Part shown: piece by piece, positions 15,821 to 20,825 of the stretch
How the letters are laid out: every line of letters begins with the position of its first letter
Position numbering within the stretch: position 1 is the stretch's first letter
Assembly: GCA_023423995.1 (NCBI GenBank)
Contig: JAFAEL010000074.1
Coordinates: 1 to 20,825, forward strand
DNA from: Pseudomonadota bacterium
Lineage (GTDB): Bacteria; Pseudomonadota; Alphaproteobacteria; Rhizobiales; Beijerinckiaceae
Reading direction: 5' to 3'
DNA length: 20,825 bases
The notes under the pieces: generated by a model
Told to the model about the DNA's origin: nothing
The model's database searches: none
The model's input: only the letters and a program-made list of their open reading frames with translations
Program-made: the position numbers and the translations under genes

Positions 15821-16573
15821 TTGGACGGGTCGGAACGCAAGGTGCTGGTCGTGACCGGCGGGGGCAGGGGGATCGGGGCGGCGATACTCCGGAAGGCAGT
15901 CGCTGAGGGCTATGCCGTCTGCTTCGGCTACCTGCAGGACGAGGACGCCGCGGTCGGGCTCGAGGCCGAGCTCCGGAGCCTCGGAGGCGAGGTCGCGCGG
16001 CTTCGCGGCGACGTCGCGGACCCGGATTTCGCCGCGGCGCTGTTCGGCCACGCCGAGGAGGCGCTCGGCCCCGTGACGGCCCTCGTCAACAATGCCGGGA
16101 CGACCGGCCGCATCGGTCCCTTCGCCCAGGCCGAGACCGCCACGCTCCGGCGGGTCGTGGACGTCAATGTCCTCGGCGTCATGTTCTGCGCCCAGGAAGC
16201 GGTTCGCCGCTGGCAGGCGGCCGGTATCCGGGGCCGCATGGTCAACATCTCGTCGATCGCGTCGACGCTCGGAGCGCCCGGCGAATATGTCCACTACGCA
16301 GCCGCGAAAGCGGCCGTCGAAGCCTTCACGATAGGCCTCGCCAAGGAACTCGCCCCGACCGGGATGCGGATCAACGCGGTCGCGCCCGGCACCGTCTTCA
16401 CCGACATCCACGCCGCCGCGGGAGAGCCGGGCCGCCCCGCCCGGGTGGTGTCGCGGGTGCCCATGGGCCGCATCGGCGAGCCCGTCGAGATCGCGAACGC
16501 GGTTCTGTGGCTGCTCGACGACGAGGCGTCCTATGTGACGGGCGCGGTCCTCAGGGTCTCGGGCGGCCTCTGA
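15821..16573 (+). CDS. short-chain dehydrogenase/reductase (FabG-like SDR)
   Basis: 250 residues. TGGGRGIG at 12-19, NNAG at 90-93, N116, S145, Y159-xxx-K163; INAVAPGTVFTDIH at 184-197 and YVTGAVLRVSGG at the C-terminus are typical of FabG/glucose-dehydrogenase-like SDRs. There is no acidic residue right after strand 2 (YLQDE follows), so cofactor preference is unclear. The start is TTG at 15821, forced by GGAGGG at 15811-15816; the nearby ATG at 15808 is in another frame. Followed after 39 bases by an enoyl-CoA hydratase gene on the same strand. Together they could carry out hydration and oxidation of an acyl-CoA or related hydroxy intermediate (inference). Divergent from the AraC regulator. 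Confidence 0.92.
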   Translation: MDGSERKVLVVTGGGRGIGAAILRKAVAEGYAVCFGYLQDEDAAVGLEAELRSLGGEVARLRGDVADPDFAAALFGHAEEALGPVTALVNNAGTTGRIGPFAQAETATLRRVVDVNVLGVMFCAQEAVRRWQAAGIRGRMVNISSIASTLGAPGEYVHYAAAKAAVEAFTIGLAKELAPTGMRINAVAPGTVFTDIHAAAGEPGRPARVVSRVPMGRIGEPVEIANAVLWLLDDEASYVTGAVLRVSGGL

Positions 16574-16612
16574 CCAGCGAAGCCGGGCCGAGGCAAGGGC
16601 GAGGATCGTGAC

Positions 16613-17365
16613 GTGGCGGATCTCGTGAAGGTGACGATGCGCGACGGGGTCGCCACCCTGGTCATGAGCAGGCCGGAGGCCCGGAACGCGCTCTCCTCGG
16701 CGTTGGTCGGCGAAATGACGGGAGCCCTGGACGACCTGGACCGGGACGACACCGTCCGGGTCGTCCTTCTCACGGGCGAGGGCCGTGATTTCGCCGCGGG
16801 CGCGGACGTTCACGAAATGATCTGCATGAACGTTCAAGACGCCGTGGCGAAGGATTTCGCAGGATGCTGCACGCGCCTGGGCGAATTCCGCAAGCCGGTC
16901 GTGGCGGCCGTTGCGGGATACGCGCTTGGCGGAGGGTGCGAGCTTGTCGAAATGTGTGACGTGGTGATCGCGGCCGAGGATGCACGGTTCGGCCATCCCG
17001 AGATCGCTCTGGGCACGATGTCGGGGGCGGGCGGGACGCAGCGCCTGCCGAGGCTCGTGGGGCGCCACGTGGCGCTCGATCTCCTGCTCACCGGACGCCA
17101 CCTCACGGCCGCCGAGGCCCGCATGGTCGGGCTGGTGTCCCGGGTCGTGCCCCGCGAAGACCTGATGAAGGAAGCGGAGGCGGTGGCCAGGACGATCGCA
17201 TCCTTCCCGCCGATGGCGGTGCGCGCGATCAAGGAGGCCGTCGGCCGGACGGAGAGCCTCCCGCTCCAGGACGGCCTCGCGCTGGAGCGCCGGATGTTCC
17301 ACCTCACCTTCGCGTCGGACGAGCGCCGCGACCGCATGGAGGCCTTCGCGAGCCGCCGTCGGTGA
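16613..17365 (+). CDS. enoyl-CoA hydratase/isomerase (crotonase) family
   Basis: 250 residues, the usual crotonase length. The oxyanion-hole segments FAAGADVHEM (60-69) and ALGGGCE (104-110) are present. Both hydratase glutamates are there: E110 in GGCELVEMCD and E130 in GHPEIALG, followed by GAGGTQRLPRLVG. With both glutamates, 2-enoyl-CoA hydration is the likely chemistry. The C-terminal element usually read as EGM is DRMEAF here. GTG start at 16613 with GAGGA at 16601-16605. It lies 39 bases after the SDR and probably shares its transcript. A medium- or branched-chain acyl-CoA catabolic step is a reasonable guess; the acyl substrate is not shown by sequence. Confidence 0.93.
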   Translation: MADLVKVTMRDGVATLVMSRPEARNALSSALVGEMTGALDDLDRDDTVRVVLLTGEGRDFAAGADVHEMICMNVQDAVAKDFAGCCTRLGEFRKPVVAAVAGYALGGGCELVEMCDVVIAAEDARFGHPEIALGTMSGAGGTQRLPRLVGRHVALDLLLTGRHLTAAEARMVGLVSRVVPREDLMKEAEAVARTIASFPPMAVRAIKEAVGRTESLPLQDGLALERRMFHLTFASDERRDRMEAFASRRR

Positions 17366-17397
17366 CCGCCCGGTCGTTTCGGCGATCGCGAGATGGA

Positions 17398-17403
17398 TAT
17401 ACT
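17398..17403 (+). promoter_or_regulatory. candidate -10 element (TATACT) before the LysR gene
   Basis: TATACT is 23 bases before the LysR ATG in a 61-base gap otherwise very GC-rich. The -35 at the right distance (CGTTTC or TCGTTT, about 17374-17380) is poor. No Shine-Dalgarno is seen before the ATG, so a short-leader transcript is possible. Confidence 0.3.
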
Positions 17404-17426
17404 GAAGCGCCGCCGGGTCCCGACGC

Positions 17427-18476
17427 ATGCCCTTGAGCCTACCGCCCCTTCCGACGCTCCGCGTGTTCGAGGCCGCGGCCCGGCACCAGAGCTTCAAGCT
17501 GGCAGCCGAGGAACTCGGCCTGACCCCGAGCGCGATCAGCCACGGCGTCGCGACGCTGGAGGATTGGCTCGGCGTCGAGCTGTTCGAGCGGGGTCCGCGC
17601 GGCGTGACGCTCAGCCAGGCCGGAAGCGACTACGTCGCGTACATCACGGACGCCCTCGAGACGATCGCCATCGGAACGCGCCGGCTGCCGAAGGCGCGGG
17701 GCGAGCGCCGCGTCCGCATCAGCGTCGCGCCGACCTTCGCGCTGTGCTGGCTCCTGCCTCGGCTCGGCGCCTTCCGGGCGCTGCACCCGAGGATCATGGT
17801 GTCGGTGGACACCTCGCAGCGCCGCGTCAGTCTCTCCGGTGAGGACGGGGACTTCGCGATCCGGATGGGGGTGGAGCCGCCTCCCGGCCTGCAGGCCGAC
17901 CATCTGCTCCGCGAGTCCCTCGTCGCGGTCGCGGCGCCCGAATATCTCGCCAGGATCAGGGATCCCGCCGGGCCCCTGGATTGGCAGCGCGCGACCCTGC
18001 TGCGGTTGCAGACGGTCGCCCTGGACTGGGCCGCATGGGCGGAGGCGACCCGGACGGCGATGCCCGAGCAAATCCAGAGCCTGCATTTCGACACGCTGCA
18101 GATGATCCAGGAGGCCGCCCGCGAGGGGCTTGGCATCGCCATCTGCAGGCGGCCCTTCGTGGACGAGGACCTCAATACCGGGCGGCTCGTCGTCGTGGGT
18201 CCCAAGGAGACCGGCCTGACCAGCTCGTACTGGCTCGTATCGCCATCCGGCACCGAGACCCGGCCGGAGATGATCGCGTTCAGGCGATGGCTGCTCGGGA
18301 TCGCCTCGTCCGAGACCGATGCCGGACCGGCGCGGCGGGACCGAACGCCCGGCCTTGCGCATGCGGGGGAAGGTGCTGCGCCGGCCCTGCGAGATCAGGT
18401 CGGGCCCGGCGCCGGCCGCACGTCTCGTCGAGACGAGGCCGCGTCGAGCAATGCCAGCACCGTACCCCCGAGATAG
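17427..18476 (+). CDS. LysR-family regulator, GcvA-like
   Basis: 349 residues, about 50 longer than usual. The start LPPLPTLRVFEAAARHQSF with KLAAEELGLTPSAISHGVATLEDWLG is the GcvA-type helix-turn-helix; ISVAPTFALCWLLPRL (about 92-107) opens the effector domain. The canonical LysR body ends near residue 295 (MIAFRRWLLG). The tail after it, rich in A, R, G and P, is read from DNA complementary to the 3' end of the MFS gene and looks like read-through, not a domain. The last 82 bases (18395-18476) overlap that convergent gene. It follows the enoyl-CoA hydratase by 61 bases on the same strand and may regulate that operon or the nearby MFS gene. ATG at 17427 lacks a clear Shine-Dalgarno. Confidence 0.9.
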   Translation: MPLSLPPLPTLRVFEAAARHQSFKLAAEELGLTPSAISHGVATLEDWLGVELFERGPRGVTLSQAGSDYVAYITDALETIAIGTRRLPKARGERRVRISVAPTFALCWLLPRLGAFRALHPRIMVSVDTSQRRVSLSGEDGDFAIRMGVEPPPGLQADHLLRESLVAVAAPEYLARIRDPAGPLDWQRATLLRLQTVALDWAAWAEATRTAMPEQIQSLHFDTLQMIQEAAREGLGIAICRRPFVDEDLNTGRLVVVGPKETGLTSSYWLVSPSGTETRPEMIAFRRWLLGIASSETDAGPARRDRTPGLAHAGEGAAPALRDQVGPGAGRTSRRDEAASSNASTVPPR

Positions 18477-19657
18477 CAGGCTGCCGCAAAGGCGGTGACC
18501 GAGGCGGAGCCGAGCGCATCGGCGAGCCGGCCGGCGATTGCGGGCCCGATGAAGAGCCCGACGCCGAGCGCTCCGGTGGCGAAGCTGAACAGGCGCGGAT
18601 ACGCCGCCTCGCTCGTCCGCTCGCGCACGAGGGCCGTCACGACGGCCGGTGCGAAGGACAGCCCCAGTCCGACCAGGGCCGCGCCCAACAGCGAGCCCGC
18701 CACCCCGCCCGTTCCGGTGCAGAATGCGCCGAGCGCGCCGCTGAACAGGACGAGGGCCAGGGAGAGGCCGGTCACCCGGAACCGCGCCAGCAGGGCGCCT
18801 CCTGCCGATCCGAGCAGGCTGCCCGCCCCGAGGCTCAGCCACGTCCAGGCCACCACGGCCAGGCTCGCGTCCCGGGCCGCGAGGTCCGCCCCCACGAAAG
18901 TCGCGTAGGCGATATAGGCGCTTCCGAAGAGCAGGTAGGCGCCGAACAGGGCCGCGAACGCTTCCGGCTTCGCAGAGCTCGAAGCGTCCTCGGACGAACC
19001 CGCCGGCGCCGCTTTCGGCCGCGGCGTGAGCCCGAACCGTATCGCGGCCGCCGCTCCGAGTGCGCCGGCGAGGAGGAACGCCACCCGCCAGATCTCGGGT
19101 TCGGGCAGCAACCAGGGGACCGCGAGCGCGCTCGCCACGATGGCGAACCCGGTTCCCGACCAGATCGCGACGCTCGCCAGGCCGCGATGGCGGGGCTGCG
19201 TCTCGGCGAAGACGAGCATGAACACCCCGACCAGGCCGAAACCGGCGCCGAGGCCCATCAGCACCCGGCCGCAGCACAGGATGATCGCATCCGCCGCGGC
19301 CGCGCTCGCGAGGGCTCCCGCCGCGAAGGCGAGGTGCCCGTAGGATGCGAGCTTCCGCATGTCGGCCGGGCCGGCCACGTAGGGGGCGAGCAGCGTGCCG
19401 ACGAGGTAGGCGGCGAGGTTCGCGGCCCCGAGAAGGCCGCTCGCCGTATAGTTCAGCCCGAGATCCCGCCGGATGGCCGGCAGCGCCGTCCCGTAGGTGA
19501 TCCGGGCGATGCCGATGTCCAGCGCGACCGCGAGCATCCCCCAGGCGACGAGCGAGGCGGGAAATCGCCGCGCATCCGCGGGACGATGCGGGGCCTGCAG
19601 GCCGAGCCCCGTGTCTAAGCCGACGAGCCTCGGGGCAGGCGGCGATCCGGCCCTCAC
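18395..19657 (-). CDS. MFS transporter, YbfB/YjiJ-like
   Basis: 420 residues with about twelve hydrophobic spans. The first helix (about 44-62) has DIGIARITYGTALPAIRRDLG followed by GLLGAANLAAYLVG, resembling YbfB/YjiJ-type carriers, where an R in helix 1 and the loop after it are conserved. Motif A is degenerate (APYVAGPADMRKLAS). GTG at 19657 overlaps the TetR stop (GTGA, 19654-19657), so it is translationally coupled; the first 40 residues before the first helix are longer than usual, and a later start cannot be excluded. Likely an exporter repressed by the TetR protein (inference). The 3' end overlaps the convergent LysR gene by 82 bases. Confidence 0.88.
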   Translation of the reverse strand: MRAGSPPAPRLVGLDTGLGLQAPHRPADARRFPASLVAWGMLAVALDIGIARITYGTALPAIRRDLGLNYTASGLLGAANLAAYLVGTLLAPYVAGPADMRKLASYGHLAFAAGALASAAAADAIILCCGRVLMGLGAGFGLVGVFMLVFAETQPRHRGLASVAIWSGTGFAIVASALAVPWLLPEPEIWRVAFLLAGALGAAAAIRFGLTPRPKAAPAGSSEDASSSAKPEAFAALFGAYLLFGSAYIAYATFVGADLAARDASLAVVAWTWLSLGAGSLLGSAGGALLARFRVTGLSLALVLFSGALGAFCTGTGGVAGSLLGAALVGLGLSFAPAVVTALVRERTSEAAYPRLFSFATGALGVGLFIGPAIAGRLADALGSASVTAFAAACYLGGTVLALLDAASSRRDVRPAPGPT

Positions 19658-20349
19658 CTCGGCATCGCTCTTCGCCTCTCGAGGCCGCGCCGTTCGGACT
19701 GGCGGCCGGCCAGGTCGTTCAGGCGGGACGGGAATTTCAGCGCCTCTTCGCGCCTCGCGGAGGCGATCGCTTCCAGGGCCATCCGGCCTGCCTCTTCCAC
19801 GTGCCTGACATCGTGATGGATCAGGCCGTGGACGATGGCGCCGTTGAGGAGGACGAGAACACGCCGGGCCACCTTCTCGGGCTCGGACAGGGCGAGGGCG
19901 TCCAGGCGGCGGCGGAGGGCATCCTCGAGGCCGCCCTGCTGCCGCCGGGCGCCCACGAGCGCGGGATGGCCGGGCAGGCCCGCCATCTCGATGGCGGCCC
20001 GCACGAAAGCATCTCCGGTCCACCGCATGTCGACGCAGGCCTCGGCGATCCGGGAAAAGGCCCGCCTGACGTCGGTCTCGACGTCCGGGCCCGCGCTCGA
20101 GCCGAGGAGGCCCGGCCAGCACGGCTCGCCATCGGGTGCATCCAGGCATGACGCGATGAGGTCGTCCTTGCTCCGGAAGTGGCAATAGACCGTCCGCTTG
20201 GTCACGCCCGCCCGCTCGGCGATGTCGTCGATGGTGACGGCCCTGAAGCCCCTCGCTGCGAACAGCGCCGAGGCGGCTTCCCTGATGCGAACGGCCGTGT
20301 CTTCGCTCTGTCTGCCCAACGCCGATCCCCGCAGCCCGGCCGAGGACAT
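19654..20349 (-). CDS. TetR/AcrR-family transcriptional regulator
   Basis: 231 residues. The helix-turn-helix lies at about 20-66: IREAASALFAARGFRAVTID, then DIAERAGVTKRTVYCHFRSK, the TetR signature, with YCHF in place of the common YYHF. The C-terminal ligand-binding part is all-helical; the segment ARRVLVLLNGAIVHGLIHHD is typical of helices 8-9 in this family. It heads a two-gene unit with the MFS gene, with stop and start overlapping by four bases, the standard repressor-exporter layout. ATG at 20349; GAGG is directly adjacent to it, so the ribosome binding site is not ideal, and TTG at codon 11 is an alternative start. No operator was identified in the 125-base gap upstream. Confidence 0.92.
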   Translation of the reverse strand: MSSAGLRGSALGRQSEDTAVRIREAASALFAARGFRAVTIDDIAERAGVTKRTVYCHFRSKDDLIASCLDAPDGEPCWPGLLGSSAGPDVETDVRRAFSRIAEACVDMRWTGDAFVRAAIEMAGLPGHPALVGARRQQGGLEDALRRRLDALALSEPEKVARRVLVLLNGAIVHGLIHHDVRHVEEAGRMALEAIASARREEALKFPSRLNDLAGRQSERRGLERRRAMPR

Positions 20350-20441
20350 CCTCGCCGAGGCAGCCCGGAGGATCTTCGAGGCAGCGCCCGCCTCTCAAGC
20401 GAGTTCGGCTCGTGCCGGTTGAGCGCCGTTCATGCCGTCCC

Positions 20442-20463
20442 GGGCCCCAGGGCCGGTGGGCCC
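20442..20463 (-). terminator. GC-rich hairpin after the MBL-fold gene
   Basis: GGGCCC (20442-20447), ten-base loop, GGGCCC (20458-20463), starting 12 bases after the stop of the leftward gene at 20475. There is no T-run on the minus strand, so a factor-dependent or weak terminator at best. Confidence 0.25.
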
Positions 20464-20474
20464 TCCCGGCCCGC

Positions 20475-20825
20475 TCAGATCTCCAGGGACAGGCCGTCCT
20501 CGGCCGCCATGCAGCCGTCCGGCACGCGGCCGAGCATGTCCGAACTCATATGCGTGAGCAGCACCTTCGCGGCCCCGATGGCCTCCAGGTGGAGGCGAAG
20601 CGCCTGCCAGTTCAGGTGAAAGCGGACCGAGCGCTCGAACGTATAGGCCTCGGCGATCAGAAGATCGGCGCCCTGTCCGGCGGAAACCAGCGCATCCACC
20701 CATTCGGTGTCGCCGGTGTAGCAGATGACCTTGCCCTCGCATTCGAGCCGCAGGGCGAAGGAAGGCGCGCCGGAGGGGTGCAGGACCGGGAAGGGCGTGA
20801 CCTCGACGCCGCCGATCTCCGCTCG
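20475..20825 (-). CDS. metallo-beta-lactamase-fold hydrolase, 3' part (cut by window edge)
   Basis: 116 C-terminal residues; the frame is open at the window edge. Seen: VLHPSGAPSFALRLE, then VICYTGDTEWV, where GDTE holds the bridging metal-ligand Asp of the MBL fold, then LLIAEAYTFE and LLTHMSSDML with the last metal-binding His candidate. This arrangement matches the RNase Z/AtsA/PhnP-like branch of MBL-fold proteins, not true beta-lactamases. The HxHxDH signature would lie in the missing N-terminal half, so the substrate (phosphodiester, sulfate ester or other) cannot be stated. It is on the same strand as TetR and 125 bases upstream of it. Confidence 0.85.
   Translation of the reverse strand, partial: RAEIGGVEVTPFPVLHPSGAPSFALRLECEGKVICYTGDTEWVDALVSAGQGADLLIAEAYTFERSVRFHLNWQALRLHLEAIGAAKVLLTHMSSDMLGRVPDGCMAAEDGLSLEI

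Noticed and set aside
15731..17497. 588-codon minus-strand frame opposite the SDR and enoyl-CoA hydratase
   Set aside because: Spans two well-supported plus-strand genes; the product is Arg/His-rich and without motifs.
17439..19618. Frames of 612 codons (minus) and 545 codons (plus) over the LysR/MFS/TetR area
   Set aside because: Long only because stop codons are rare at high GC; no domains, and both conflict with recognised genes.
1..20825. Search for CRISPR arrays, tRNA genes, insertion-sequence ends, toxin-antitoxin or phage-defence genes
   Set aside because: No regularly spaced repeats, cloverleaf-like segments, transposase or nuclease motifs were seen. The STAND protein has an N-terminal DNA-binding domain and an MFS neighbour, so I read it as a regulator, not an Avs-type defence protein.

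Overview
High-GC, tightly packed DNA with strongly G/C-biased codons, mixed strands and many regulator-transporter pairs. It reads like a chromosomal accessory stretch of an alphaproteobacterium, probably of the Hyphomicrobiales. The lineage is inferred from composition and gene style, because the window has no rRNA, tRNA or phylogenetic marker. I see no tRNA, CRISPR array, transposase, integrase or insertion-sequence ends.

Layout. (1) 1-465: 5' part of a PdxA-family dehydrogenase (minus), followed by a 555-bp gene-free stretch with an AT-rich island and a perfect 8-3-8 palindrome. (2) 1021-2450: a 46-codon single-span membrane protein (plus) converging on a TadG-like pilus-assembly protein (minus). 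(3) 2723-3529: a short-chain dehydrogenase with an intrinsic terminator at its stop codon. (4) 3687-5293: a membrane-anchored catalase-related peroxidase translationally coupled (ATGA) to a cytochrome b561. (5) 5557-6063: an unrecognised protein. (6) 6177-10183: an MFS transporter downstream of a 911-residue STAND-type regulator (winged helix + NB-ARC ATPase + helical repeats), with a 439-bp upstream region carrying repeated GAGACG words. (7) 10623-13334: a LysR regulator divergent from a tautomerase-superfamily enzyme, then a nitronate monooxygenase-like flavoenzyme. (8) 13368-17365: an MFS transporter, an AraC regulator, and, divergent from AraC, an SDR/enoyl-CoA hydratase pair. (9) 17427-19657: a GcvA-like LysR gene converging on and overlapping a YbfB/YjiJ-like MFS gene, which is coupled by GTGA to the TetR gene upstream of it (to 20349). 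(10) 20475-20825: 3' part of a metallo-beta-lactamase-fold hydrolase.

How it fits together. Most of the window is small regulator/enzyme/exporter cassettes: LysR-tautomerase-(NMO), AraC-MFS and SDR-ECH, TetR-MFS, STAND-MFS. This is the usual look of a region for sensing and handling diverse small organic compounds. The best candidate for a discrete functional module is the catalase-like peroxidase/cytochrome b561 pair: a membrane b-type cytochrome could pass electrons from the quinone pool to a periplasm-facing heme peroxidase. Nothing clearly constitutes a wholly new defence or mobile system. The least described items are the STAND regulator with its motif-bearing leader, the tiny membrane protein, the orphan TadG-like protein and the unrecognised gene at 5557-6063.
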